The notes under the pieces were generated by a model that saw only the letters and a list, made by a program, of their open reading frames with translations, was not told where the DNA came from and did not search any database. A stretch of DNA of 64,000 nt, taken from assembly GCF_025567195.1 (NCBI RefSeq), contig NZ_JAOQJF010000017.1, positions 1 to 64,000 of the forward strand. Reading direction: 5' to 3'. Position numbers and translations under genes: made by a program. Source of the DNA: Alitiscatomonas aceti. Its GTDB lineage: Bacteria; Bacillota; Clostridia; Lachnospirales; Lachnospiraceae. Each line of letters opens with the position of its first letter. Within the stretch, counting starts at the first letter, position 1. Positions 7,288 to 15,991 of this stretch are shown here, piece after piece.

Positions 7288-9444
7288 ATGGCAGCAAAAG
7301 AGACCTGTTTTACAGATCCGTCCAATTACGTAAATAGAGAGCTGAGCTGGCTGGAGTTCGACCACCGCGTCCTGGGAGAGGCCAGGGATAAGACGACGCC
7401 CCTGTTTGACCGTCTGAAATTTTTAAGCATCACGGCCTCCAACCTGGATGAGTTTTTCATGGTCCGGGTGGCGTCCTTAAAGGACATGGTCCATGCAGGC
7501 TATACAAAGCCGGACATCGCGGGCATGACGCCGGTGGAGCAGCTGGAAAAGATCAGCGCCAGGACCCATGAGCTGGTGGGGCAGCAGTACAGCACCTACA
7601 ACCGGGCCCTGCTCCCGGCTTTAAAGCAGGCGGGGCTGGAGGTGATCGGACAGCACGAGGATCTGACGAAGGAGCAGGGAGAATTTGTGGACCGGTATTT
7701 TAAGGAAGAGGTATATCCGGTCTTAACGCCCATGGCTGTGGATTCCTCCCGTCCCTTTCCCCTGGTCCGCAATAAATCTTTAAACATCGCGGCGCTTTTA
7801 CGGAAAAAGGAAGGAGACAGGGAGCTGGAGTTCGCCATGGTCCAGGTGCCGTCGGTGCTTCCCAGGATCGTCGTCCTTCCGGAAACAGAGAGACCGGATG
7901 GAAGCCGCCTCCGCCATGTGATCCTCCTGGAGGAGGTCATCGAGCGGAACATGAAGCAGCTCTTTTTAAATTATGATATCATCACCTCCCATCCCTTCCG
8001 GATCATGCGGAACGCCGACTTCTCCCTGGACGAGGAGGAAGCGGTGGATCTTCTGGAGGAGATCGAAAAGCAGTTAAAAAAGAGGCAGTGGGGCGAGGTG
8101 ATCCGCCTGGAGATCCAGGAAAAGCCGGATAAACGGCTCCTTAAGGTATTAAAAAAGGAGCTGATGGTCAACGAGGAGGATATTTTCCAGATCCCCGGCG
8201 CCCTGGACCTGACTTTCCTTATGAAAATGTACGGGATGGAGGGCTTTGACCATTTAAAGACGCCGGGATACACGCCCCAGCCAGTACCGGCGCTGATGAA
8301 TGACGACGATATCTTCACCAATATCCGGAAGGGAGATATCCTGCTGATGCATCCCTATGAAAGCTTCGATCCGGTGGTGGATTTCGTCCGGACGGCGGCA
8401 AAGGATCCAGATGTGCTGGCCATCAAGCAGACCCTTTACCGGGTCAGCGGAAATTCCCCCATCATCGCGGCTCTGGCTGCGGCGGCGGAAAACGGGAAAC
8501 AGGTTTCCGTGCTGGTGGAGCTGAAGGCCAGGTTTGACGAGGAAAATAACATCCTCTGGGCCAAGAAGCTGGAAAAGGCCGGCTGCCATGTGATCTATGG
8601 CCTTGTGGGCTTAAAGACCCATTCCAAGATCACGCTGGTGGTCCGCCGGGAAGAGGACGGCATCCGCCGGTACGTACATCTGGGTACAGGAAACTATAAC
8701 GACTCCACGGCCAGGCTGTATACGGACTGTGGGATCATGACGTGCCACCCGGAGATCGGCGAGGACGCCACGGCCGTGTTCAATATGCTGTCCGGCTACT
8801 CAGAGCCCCTGACCTGGAATATGCTGGCGGTGGCTCCCCTGTGGCTCAGAAATAAGTTCCTGCGGCTCATCGGACGGGAGACGAGACATGCCAGAGAGGG
8901 CCGTCCGGCTTCTATTACGGCCAAGATGAACTCCCTCTGCGATAAGGATATCATTGCCGCCCTTTACGAGGCGTCCTGCGCCGGAGTAAAGATCCGTCTG
9001 GTGGTGCGGGGCATCTGCTGCTTAAAGGCCGGGATCCGGGGACTTTCAGAGAACATTGAGGTGCGGTCCATTGTGGGAGAATTCCTGGAGCACGCCAGGA
9101 TCTTTATTTTTGAAAACGACGGCGCGGAAGAGATCTATATGGGAAGCGCCGACTGGATGCCCAGAAACCTGGACCGGCGGGTGGAGATCCTGTTCCCTGT
9201 GGTCTGCGAAGCCCTGAAGGACCGGATCCGGAATTACATGGAGCTGGAGCTGGAGGATAATTTAAAGGCCCATGTGCTGCAGCCCGACGGGACCTTTGAA
9301 AAGCCCGACCGCAGGGGAAAAGCGCCGGTGGGCTCCCAGGCGGCTCTCTGCGCCCTGGCTGTGAAGGCAGCGGCGGAGGCCAGGAAGAAAAATGGAAGCG
9401 AAACGCCGTCCCGGGTGTTTATTCCGGTGGAAAGACAGGAATAA
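7288..9444 (+). CDS. ppk1: Polyphosphate kinase
   Basis: This enzyme makes inorganic polyphosphate from ATP through a phosphohistidine intermediate. The 718 residues match the usual PPK1 length. The N-terminal domain begins 'NRELSWLEFDHRVL'. The catalytic half carries 'KQTLYRVSGNSPII', the autophosphorylated histidine in 'LKTHSKITLVV' and the second conserved histidine in 'EFLEHARIFIF', followed by 'MGSADWMPRNLDRRVE'. It follows ppx with a one-base gap. The C-terminal ~30 residues (after 'PDGTFEKPDR') are an Ala/Lys-rich tail of low complexity and may be lineage-specific. Confidence 0.96.
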   Translation: MAAKETCFTDPSNYVNRELSWLEFDHRVLGEARDKTTPLFDRLKFLSITASNLDEFFMVRVASLKDMVHAGYTKPDIAGMTPVEQLEKISARTHELVGQQYSTYNRALLPALKQAGLEVIGQHEDLTKEQGEFVDRYFKEEVYPVLTPMAVDSSRPFPLVRNKSLNIAALLRKKEGDRELEFAMVQVPSVLPRIVVLPETERPDGSRLRHVILLEEVIERNMKQLFLNYDIITSHPFRIMRNADFSLDEEEAVDLLEEIEKQLKKRQWGEVIRLEIQEKPDKRLLKVLKKELMVNEEDIFQIPGALDLTFLMKMYGMEGFDHLKTPGYTPQPVPALMNDDDIFTNIRKGDILLMHPYESFDPVVDFVRTAAKDPDVLAIKQTLYRVSGNSPIIAALAAAAENGKQVSVLVELKARFDEENNILWAKKLEKAGCHVIYGLVGLKTHSKITLVVRREEDGIRRYVHLGTGNYNDSTARLYTDCGIMTCHPEIGEDATAVFNMLSGYSEPLTWNMLAVAPLWLRNKFLRLIGRETRHAREGRPASITAKMNSLCDKDIIAALYEASCAGVKIRLVVRGICCLKAGIRGLSENIEVRSIVGEFLEHARIFIFENDGAEEIYMGSADWMPRNLDRRVEILFPVVCEALKDRIRNYMELELEDNLKAHVLQPDGTFEKPDRRGKAPVGSQAALCALAVKAAAEARKKNGSETPSRVFIPVERQE

Positions 9445-9460
9445 AAAGGAGTCCGTTTAT

Positions 9461-10354
9461 ATGGAAGAAACAGTTTATAAAGCGCCCAGAGCCCAGGAAG
9501 GCCGGACCGGACTGGTGCTGGAGGGGGGCGGCATGCGGGGGATCTACACCGCCGGGGTGCTGGACGTGTTCATGGAAAACGGCATCGGCTTTGACGGGGT
9601 CATGGGAGTTTCCGCAGGAGCGGTCCACGGCTGCTCCCTGGTATCCGGCCAGATGGGCCGCAGTATCCGCTATTATAAAAAATACTGCCGGGACAAGCGG
9701 TTCATGAGCTGGCAGAATTTTTTCCGCACCGGGGACGTGGTAAATGAAAAGTTCTGCTACCATGACCTGCCGGAGCGGCTGGATCCCTACGATTATGAGG
9801 CCTTCAACGCTTCAGATACGGCTTTTTATGTGACCTGCACCAATGTGGAGACCGGAAAGCCGGAATACCTGCGGATCACGGACATGAAAAAGCAGATCGA
9901 CCTGATGCGGGCGTCGGCTTCGCTGCCATACGCCTCCAGGATCGTGGAGGCCGGAGGAAAAAAGCTGCTGGACGGCGGCTGCTCTGACAGCATCCCGGTA
10001 CGGGCCTTCCAGAGGCTGGGTTACGGGAGGAATGTGGTAGTCCTGACCCGGCCGGAGGGCTATGTGAAAAAGCCGGAGCGGCGGGGGCTGGCCCGGGTCT
10101 TCTACCGGAGATATCCGGCCTTTGTGAAGGCCCTGGAGTCCAGGCCGGAAACGTATAACCGTACTGTGCGGGAGATCGGGGAAATGGAGCGGGCCGGGGA
10201 GGTCTTTGTGATCCGGCCGTCAGAGGCATTAAAGATCGGCCGTATGTCCCATGACCGGGAGGAGATCGTGGAAGCGTATAAGCTGGGCCGGAGGGACGCG
10301 AAAAAGGCTCTGGAAGCTTTAAAGCTATGGCTGGGGGAGAAAAGCAATGGATAA
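9461..10354 (+). CDS. Patatin-like phospholipase
   Basis: The product (297 residues) is a patatin-fold acyl hydrolase, probably acting on membrane lipids at the cytoplasmic face. The oxyanion-hole glycine cluster 'LEGGGMRGIYTAGV' (about 18-31), the nucleophile elbow 'GVSAGAVHG' (serine of G-x-S-x-G near residue 50) and the catalytic aspartate in 'LLDGGCSDSIPV' (about 170) are all present. The frame is open from 9392, but AAGGAG precedes ATG 9461, just after the ppk stop. No signal peptide. Bacterial homologues (RssA/YjjU type) are common but rarely characterised, so the substrate is unknown. Confidence 0.88.
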   Translation: MEETVYKAPRAQEGRTGLVLEGGGMRGIYTAGVLDVFMENGIGFDGVMGVSAGAVHGCSLVSGQMGRSIRYYKKYCRDKRFMSWQNFFRTGDVVNEKFCYHDLPERLDPYDYEAFNASDTAFYVTCTNVETGKPEYLRITDMKKQIDLMRASASLPYASRIVEAGGKKLLDGGCSDSIPVRAFQRLGYGRNVVVLTRPEGYVKKPERRGLARVFYRRYPAFVKALESRPETYNRTVREIGEMERAGEVFVIRPSEALKIGRMSHDREEIVEAYKLGRRDAKKALEALKLWLGEKSNG

Positions 10355-11096
10355 GGCATGGATCTTTCTTCTGATCTTTTTAGGAACGTTAGCAGCAGCG
10401 GGAGCCGTCAGCGTCTGGATCATCCAGAGAAAGCTGAGGCAGGTCTCCAGATCCATGTTCGGGACCGATTCCCTTCTGGAGGGCCTGGAACAGCAGGAGG
10501 AGCGGATCGCGGAAACGCCCAGGTCCGTATCCTCCATGACAAGCATATACCTGCCCCAGATCGCAAAGGATTTTCCGGAATTTTCCCTGGAGGAATTTCG
10601 GAAAAAATCAGAAAACAGCCTGAACGCGTTCCTGTCTGCTCTGGAGACACAGGAGCTTTCTTCTCTGGCCGGGATCTCTGAAAGCCTGAGGAACCAGGCG
10701 CGTCTGCGGATCGATGACCAGGACCGCCAGGGGATCCGGGAGCAGTTCCGGAACGTGAAGATCCACCAGACAGCCATTTCCCGGTATGAAAAGCGTCCCG
10801 GCTGCTGTGCGGTGACCTTCCAGTCCGCTGTGGAGTACGTTTATGGAAGGACCAGGAACGGAGAAAAGGAAGTAATGCCGGACCGGATCCAGACCCGGTA
10901 TGATATGGAATGGATCTATATTCAGGATCCGGAGCGGTACGGACAGGCTGCGGGGGGAGCTGTGGGAGTAAGCTGCCCCAACTGCGGCGCGCCCATTAAA
11001 AATCTGGGAGCGAAATTTTGTGAATACTGTGGATCAGCGGTGGAGGTCATCAACAGCCGCGTCTGGTCCCTGGAGCATATAAAGGAGGACAGGTAA
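10347..11096 (+). CDS. Membrane-anchored zinc-ribbon protein, Tim44-like
   Basis: The 249-residue protein starts with one membrane helix (about 4-25, 'FLLIFLGTLAAAGAVSVWII'). It continues with a soluble region similar to Tim44-like domains (about 60-195) and ends in a four-cysteine zinc ribbon, 'CPNCGAPI' ... 'FCEYCGSAVEV' (about 214-238). The start overlaps the patatin gene by 8 bases. Such proteins are found scattered in Lachnospiraceae, and I know of no established function. The operon position suggests an envelope or stress link, but that is only context. Confidence 0.7.
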   Translation: MDKAWIFLLIFLGTLAAAGAVSVWIIQRKLRQVSRSMFGTDSLLEGLEQQEERIAETPRSVSSMTSIYLPQIAKDFPEFSLEEFRKKSENSLNAFLSALETQELSSLAGISESLRNQARLRIDDQDRQGIREQFRNVKIHQTAISRYEKRPGCCAVTFQSAVEYVYGRTRNGEKEVMPDRIQTRYDMEWIYIQDPERYGQAAGGAVGVSCPNCGAPIKNLGAKFCEYCGSAVEVINSRVWSLEHIKEDR

Positions 11097-11097
11097 G

Positions 11098-12174
11098 ATG
11101 AAGACCTATAAGATCGCTGTGATCCCCGGTGACGGCGTAGGGCCGGAGGTTTTAAAAGAGGGAATGAAGGTGCTGAAGCAGGCAGCGGAGTGTTCCGGAG
11201 CCTTTTCCTTTGAGGATACCTGGTTTCCCTGGGGCTGCGGGTACTATCTGGAGCATGGGCAGATGATGCCCGGGGATGGGATCCGGATCCTGGAGGGCTT
11301 TGACGCCATTTATCTGGGCGCGGTGGGCGATCCCCGGGTGCCGGACCATATTTCCCTGTGGGATCTTCTTTTGAAGATCCGGAAAAGCTTTGACCAGTAT
11401 GTGAACCTGCGGCCGGTAAAGCTCCTTAGAGGAGCTCCCTGCCCCTTAAAGGATGCGGCCCGGGAGGATATCCATATGACCTTTATCCGGGAAAACAGCG
11501 AGGGAGAGTATGCGGGCAGCGGAAGCTGGCTGTTTAAGGGAAAGCCCAATGAGGTGGTGATCCAGGACGGCGTGTTCTCCCGGACCGGCTGCGAGCGGAT
11601 CATCCGCTATGCCTTTGAGACGGCCAGGAAGGAAAAACGGAGCCTGACCAGCATCAGCAAGGCCAATGCCTTAAACTATTCCATGGTATTCTGGGACCAG
11701 ATCTTTCAGGAACTGTCCGCGGAGTATCCGGATGTGGAGACCCACTCCTATCTGGTGGATGCAGCCAGTATGTTTATGGTAAAGGATCCATCCAGATTCC
11801 AGGTGGTGGTCACCAGCAATTTGTTTGGAGACATCCTGACAGACCTGGGGGCAGCCATCGCCGGGGGGATGGGACTGGCAGCGGGAGCCAACCTGAATCC
11901 GGAACGGAAGTATCCGTCTATGTTTGAGCCCATCCATGGCTCGGCCCCGGATATTGCGGGCCGTGGGATCGCCAACCCCATGGCCTCTGTGTGGGCCGCC
12001 TCCCAGATGCTGGATTTCTTTGGCCATGAGGACTGGGGAACACGGGTCCTGGAGGCGCTGGAGGCAGTTTTAGAGGACGGAAGGATCCTGACGCCGGATC
12101 TGGGCGGTACGGCTTCCACGTCCCAGGTGGGCGATGCCATTGCCCGGAAGCTGGCAGAGGGAGGAAAGGGCTGA
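11098..12174 (+). CDS. Tartrate dehydrogenase-type NAD-dependent beta-hydroxyacid dehydrogenase
   Basis: The protein (358 residues) belongs to the isocitrate/isopropylmalate dehydrogenase superfamily, which oxidatively decarboxylates 2-hydroxy-3-carboxy acids using NAD and Mg/Mn. Family marks are 'IAVIPGDGVGPEV' at the N-terminus, 'LRPVKLL' with substrate-binding arginines, the metal-site segment 'VTSNLFGDILTDLGAAIAGG' and 'FEPIHGSAPDIAGRGIANP'. The N-terminal pattern 'WGCGYYLEHGQMMP' and 'GAVGDPRVPDHISLW' resembles tartrate dehydrogenase/decarboxylase more than LeuB, and no leu genes are nearby. Substrate specificity remains open (tartrate, D-malate or a related acid). It ends on the ATG of trmO. 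Confidence 0.85.
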   Translation: MKTYKIAVIPGDGVGPEVLKEGMKVLKQAAECSGAFSFEDTWFPWGCGYYLEHGQMMPGDGIRILEGFDAIYLGAVGDPRVPDHISLWDLLLKIRKSFDQYVNLRPVKLLRGAPCPLKDAAREDIHMTFIRENSEGEYAGSGSWLFKGKPNEVVIQDGVFSRTGCERIIRYAFETARKEKRSLTSISKANALNYSMVFWDQIFQELSAEYPDVETHSYLVDAASMFMVKDPSRFQVVVTSNLFGDILTDLGAAIAGGMGLAAGANLNPERKYPSMFEPIHGSAPDIAGRGIANPMASVWAASQMLDFFGHEDWGTRVLEALEAVLEDGRILTPDLGGTASTSQVGDAIARKLAEGGKG

Positions 12175-12860
12175 TGGATGGCCGGTATTTCCAGGTGATC
12201 GCGCGGATCCATACGGATTTTCCCACCAAGTTCGGGATCCCGCGCCAGAGCGGCTTGATCCCGGATCTGAAGGCGGAGATCGTTTTTGAGCCGGAGTACA
12301 GGAATCCGGATGCCCTAAGGGGCATTGAGGAGTTTTCCCACCTGTGGCTCATCTGGGAATTTTCCGGGGCTGTCCGGAAGGAATGGTCCCCGACGGTGCG
12401 GCCCCCCAGGCTGGGAGGAAATACGCGGATGGGCGTTTTTGCCACCCGGTCTCCCTTCCGGCCCAATCCGGTGGGGCTTTCCTCCGTGCAGCTGGATTCC
12501 GTGGAGCTTCACACGGACCGGGGGCCGGTGCTCCATGTTTCCGGCGCAGACCTTATGGACGGGACGCCCATTTACGATATCAAGCCGTATCTGGCCTTTG
12601 CAGACAGCCACCCGGATGCCCTGGGGGGCTTTACGGACCAGACCCGGAAATACGGTCTTTCTGTGGAGATTCCGGAAATGCTGCTTGAAAGGATCCAGGA
12701 GAAAAAGAGAGAAAGCCTGAAGGCCGTGCTGGCCCACGATCCCAGGCCGTCCTACCAGGACGACCCGGAGCGGGTATATGGCATGGAATTTGCAGGATAT
12801 GAAATTAAATTCATGGTAGAAAATGGGATCCTCCGGGTCACGGATATTGAGCTCCGCTGA
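12174..12860 (+). CDS. trmO: tRNA (t6A37) N6-methyltransferase TrmO family
   Basis: The 228-residue protein is a TsaA/VirR (TrmO) family member, which methylates threonylcarbamoyladenosine at position 37 of some ANN-decoding tRNAs using SAM. The beta-barrel core is seen in 'IPRQSGLIPDLKAEIVFEP', 'LRGIEEFSHLWLIWEFS', 'PFRPNPVGLSSVQLDSVE' and 'IYDIKPYLAFADS'. The C-terminal extension after about residue 165 is the small second domain. The start codon shares its A with the previous TGA. It closes the operon that begins at plsC and converges on the DUF1576 gene with a three-base gap. Confidence 0.9.
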   Translation: MDGRYFQVIARIHTDFPTKFGIPRQSGLIPDLKAEIVFEPEYRNPDALRGIEEFSHLWLIWEFSGAVRKEWSPTVRPPRLGGNTRMGVFATRSPFRPNPVGLSSVQLDSVELHTDRGPVLHVSGADLMDGTPIYDIKPYLAFADSHPDALGGFTDQTRKYGLSVEIPEMLLERIQEKKRESLKAVLAHDPRPSYQDDPERVYGMEFAGYEIKFMVENGILRVTDIELR

Positions 12861-12863
12861 GCC

Positions 12864-14367
12864 TTAGGAGGGATCCCGGGAGATGCCGGTCTTCGTCAGA
12901 GGGCCGTTTTTTTTATTTTTTCTTCTCCTCTTTTCTTTTCCCGGCAGCTCCACGATGATCAGATCATTCATGCGGATGGTCTGGTCTTTGAGACGTTCTC
13001 TGGCGGAGGGGATGTAGTGTTCCAGGATCGGCAGGAGGATCAGAGCCGTGGTCCCGGCGGTGAAGCCGCCGTTATAAAGCACCAGACCGCCGTGGAGAGC
13101 ACTGGTGGCCGTACACATGGAGGCGCACATGAAGCCGGCGGCCAGTCCGGCACGGATCCCATAGCGTCCTACGATGGGGCAGAGGCCGGTGGCGAAGGCC
13201 ACGCCGTTTATGTAGCCCTGGGTGGAGATGGTCCAGGCGATCTCCCGGCCGTCCATGCGGCAGAGCACCAGGGTCACCAGATACAGGAGCAGATATCCTG
13301 CCAGAATGGGCCAGACGTTCCTGGGATGCTGTCCCATGGCAGAAAAGGTCAGGGCTGCCACGGTGACGCCGATGGTGGGGCCAGTGAAGCCGGCCCCCTC
13401 GGTAAAGTGGGTGATCAGGTGGATGTAAAGAAGGAACAGGAAGCCATAGCAGCCGATGTTGATGAGACAAAGGGGCATGCCGTATTTTTCAGCAAAGTTG
13501 CTGGAGTAGCCCGTGTCCGTCACCAGATGGCGGAAGCCCTTAAAGCTCCTTCCGTTGAGGATATATCCGGCTATGGTGCAGAGAGAAAATGCCGCCAGGA
13601 AAAAAAGGGTGGCAAAGCTCCGGTAAGACCGGTTAAAGTAGTCGTAAATGACGTTGTCCGCCGTCAGAGCCTGGGGAGGCTCGATTCCCATGGTCCGGTA
13701 CATGAAATTAAATACAAAAAAGCCGAAGATCCCAAAGGCAAGGCCGCCGTTGTAAAGGTTATAGCCCTTGTGCCACGCCCTGGCTCCGGGAAGGATGGCC
13801 GGGAGCACGAAGGCCAGCAGAATGGAAAACAGGATGGCCAGGACCACTCCGGAGACCGTCAGCCGGACCTGTCCGTATACAAAATCGTCTCCCAGGGTGT
13901 AGCGGAACAGGAATTCACTGATAAAGGGGGCAAAGGAGGTGGCGAACATACAGATGTGGAGGTTCTCCTTGAAATCCAGCCCCTTCCGCTTCATATAAAG
14001 AAAGGGAGCCAGAAAGCACGGCCACATGTTTAAAAAGTTCAGACCGTAAAAACAGTGGGCCACCACAAGAAAGTAGCCTGCCAGGGTATTGGCGTGGGAA
14101 TTTTAACAGCACCATAAAGAAAAAACAGGCCAGGCCGCAGGCTCCGGCATTGAGAAAGGCGCTGGACAGCCCTCCGATGGCCAGATAGTCAGTGACCAGG
14201 GGGCAGGGAGAAATCATGATCCTGCGCCAGTCCAGGAAGACGTGGCCCCATTCGCCCACGAAGCAGGCGGTGGCCAGGGAAGCCAGAAGAAAGAGGATGG
14301 AAAAGCCCAGGGCAGTGCCGTTGATGATGCGGCTGTTGGAGGCGGGGACAGAGGGACGATGGTTCAT
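12864..14367 (-). pseudogene. DUF1576 membrane protein, broken by a one-base frameshift
   Basis: Two overlapping minus-strand frames make one protein. The first starts at ATG 14367 (GGAGAAG site) and runs through 'FLNAGACGLACFFFMVLLKF'. It then goes out of frame, and the second frame continues the same hydrophobic protein as 'HANTLAGYFLVVAHCFYGLN'. The switch falls at about 14094-14105 (plus-strand gtgggaattttaa); removing one base restores about 500 residues with around ten membrane segments. The downstream frame has a stop just before the junction, so it cannot be extended upstream. DUF1576 proteins are multi-pass membrane proteins of unknown function. It may be a true pseudogene, a phase-variable C or A run, or an assembly error. 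Confidence 0.8.
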
Positions 14368-14437
14368 GGGGATCTTCTCCTTTGTATCTTTATGCAGGGC
14401 AGATGCCGGACGGCGAAGACCGGCTGTATTGCTTATA

Positions 14438-14466
14438 ATTATAGCATCGGGGCAGAGGGCGTTCAA
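14438..14466 (-). promoter_or_regulatory. Promoter of the DUF1576 gene
   Basis: On the minus strand, TTGAAC (plus 14461-14466) and a perfect TATAAT (plus 14438-14443) are 17 bases apart, about 70 bases before the start codon at 14367. The -10 box lies inside the palindrome TATAATTATA. Confidence 0.6.
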
Positions 14467-14632
14467 GGAAAACGGAAAAAGTATGTTTTTTTATACAAGA
14501 GGAATTGTGCAAAAAATTTGTTAAAAAAATAAAATTCAAAATTAAGTGCCGGTTAAGATGCGCCCTTCTCTATGGATTCCGGGAAAAAGCTGTGTTATGA
14601 TGCTGTCAGCTTAAGGAAAAGAGGTATGAGAT

Positions 14633-14779
14633 ATGGCAAGTGCGATCAGTGTGATCATGATGATCTTAATCGGGCTGGTGGGAGGAGTCCCGACCCTGGC
14701 GATCACGGCCTGCATTCCGGTGATGATCGTGTGGAAGATCTACCGGAAGGTAAAATTCGGCTATTCCATCTATCGTTAA
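14633..14779 (+). CDS. 48-residue single-pass membrane peptide
   Basis: ATG 14633 opens a 48-codon frame preceded by AGAGGTATGAG. The product is almost entirely one hydrophobic helix, 'VIMMILIGLVGGVPTLAIT' running to 'IPVMIVWKIYRKVKFGY', followed by a basic cytoplasmic end. Proteins of this size and pattern occur in clostridia, to my recollection near potassium or two-component genes, but no function is established. It is followed by its own terminator and then the KdpD/KdpE-like system, so it may be a small sensor partner or a KdpF-like regulator. That role is inference. Confidence 0.7.
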   Translation: MASAISVIMMILIGLVGGVPTLAITACIPVMIVWKIYRKVKFGYSIYR

Positions 14780-14807
14780 AATAAATGTGAAAACTCCTTG
14801 TGAAAAG

Positions 14808-14838
14808 AGTCTGGCCTGCCAAAAGGCCGGACTTTTTT
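14808..14838 (+). terminator. Intrinsic terminator after the 48-residue peptide
   Basis: AGTCTGGCC (14808-14816) pairs with GGCCGGACT (14825-14833) around an 8-base loop, with one T-G pair, and is followed at once by TTTTT. This isolates the small gene from the histidine kinase gene. Confidence 0.85.
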
Positions 14839-14920
14839 CTTTCTAAAAAATTTAACGGAATCTTAACATAAAAATACGATGGCATATGGTATACTTGTAA
14901 AAATAGAAATGGAGCGTTTC

Positions 14921-15991
14921 ATGAAACAGCATACAGTTATAAAAAACAGCCTGATCACGGCGGGGATCCTGGGGGCGGCCACCGGCTTCTGCTTTCTGAT
15001 CCAGGAGGCGGCGGAATCCGACACCCATGTGCCCCTTCTGTTCGTCCTGGCGGTGCTTTTTATTTCCAGGTTCACAGACGGATATATTTATGGGATCGTG
15101 GCGTCCATGATCGCGGTGGTGGGCGTCAATTATGTGTTCACCTATCCGTATTTTGCCATTGATTTTACCATAACCGGATACCCGGTGACATTCATTGCCA
15201 TGCTGGCTGTGGCGTGCAGCGTCAGTGCTCTGACGACCCAGATCAAAAAGCAGGAGCAGATCCGTCTGGAGGCAGAAAAGGAAAAGATGCGGGGGAACCT
15301 TTTAAGGGCCGTATCCCACGACATACGGACGCCCCTGACCTCCATTATGGGGGCCGCGTCTGTGGTCCTGGAAAATTACGGGGAGCTGTCTGACGAAAAG
15401 CGGATGGACTTTTTAAAGGACATCCGGGAGGAGTCCCAGTGGCTCATCCAGATCGTGGAAAACCTCCTTTCCATCACCCGGATCGGCGATAACGGCGGCA
15501 GCGCCAGCATCGATAAGCAGGAGGAGATGGTGGAGGAGATCGTGGGCAGCGCGGTGCTGAAATTCCGGAAGCGTTATCCGGATGTGGAGGTGGCCGTCCG
15601 GCTCCCGGAGGATCCCCTGCTGGTGCCCATGGACGGCATCCTCATCGAGCAGGTGCTGGTGAACCTGATGGAGAATTCCGTCCTCCATGGAAAACATACC
15701 TCAAAAGTGGAGGTCTCCGCAGAAGAAGAGAAGGACCGGGTGGTCTTTTATGTGGATGACGACGGGGCAGGGATCCGTCCATCGGCCCTTCCGAAGCTGT
15801 TTGAGGGCACCTTCCGCCAGGGAGATGAGGAGAGCTGCGATTCCAGACGGAATATGGGCATCGGTCTTTCGGTGTGCATGAGCATCATCCGGGCCCACCA
15901 GGGAGATATGAAGGCAGAAAACAGGAAAGAAGGAGGAGCCAGGCTGAGCTTCTGGCTTCCCATGGAAAGAGGTACAGATCAGTGGAGATAA
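14921..15991 (+). CDS. KdpD-like sensor histidine kinase (DUF4118, short form)
   Basis: The 356-residue kinase has an N-terminal DUF4118 block of membrane helices (about 1-105), as in the C-terminal half of KdpD. A coiled region follows, then HisKA with the phospho-acceptor in 'RAVSHDIRTPLTSIMGAASV' (about 135-155), and an HATPase domain ending in 'GIGLSVCMSIIRAHQG'. It lacks the KdpD N-terminal Usp/K-sensing module. I choose ATG 14921, which has GGAG at 14911-14914; the earlier ATGs lack a ribosome site. It overlaps the response regulator by 10 bases. No kdpABC is in the window, so the signal and target are open. Confidence 0.85.
   Translation: MKQHTVIKNSLITAGILGAATGFCFLIQEAAESDTHVPLLFVLAVLFISRFTDGYIYGIVASMIAVVGVNYVFTYPYFAIDFTITGYPVTFIAMLAVACSVSALTTQIKKQEQIRLEAEKEKMRGNLLRAVSHDIRTPLTSIMGAASVVLENYGELSDEKRMDFLKDIREESQWLIQIVENLLSITRIGDNGGSASIDKQEEMVEEIVGSAVLKFRKRYPDVEVAVRLPEDPLLVPMDGILIEQVLVNLMENSVLHGKHTSKVEVSAEEEKDRVVFYVDDDGAGIRPSALPKLFEGTFRQGDEESCDSRRNMGIGLSVCMSIIRAHQGDMKAENRKEGGARLSFWLPMERGTDQWR

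Noticed and set aside
12880..12920. Terminator between trmO and the DUF1576 gene
   Set aside because: Eight T are present but I could not build a convincing stem before them.
13017..14033. 338-codon plus-strand ORF opposite the DUF1576 gene
   Set aside because: It is the antisense shadow of a membrane protein, His/Gly/Gln-rich and without a ribosome site or domain.
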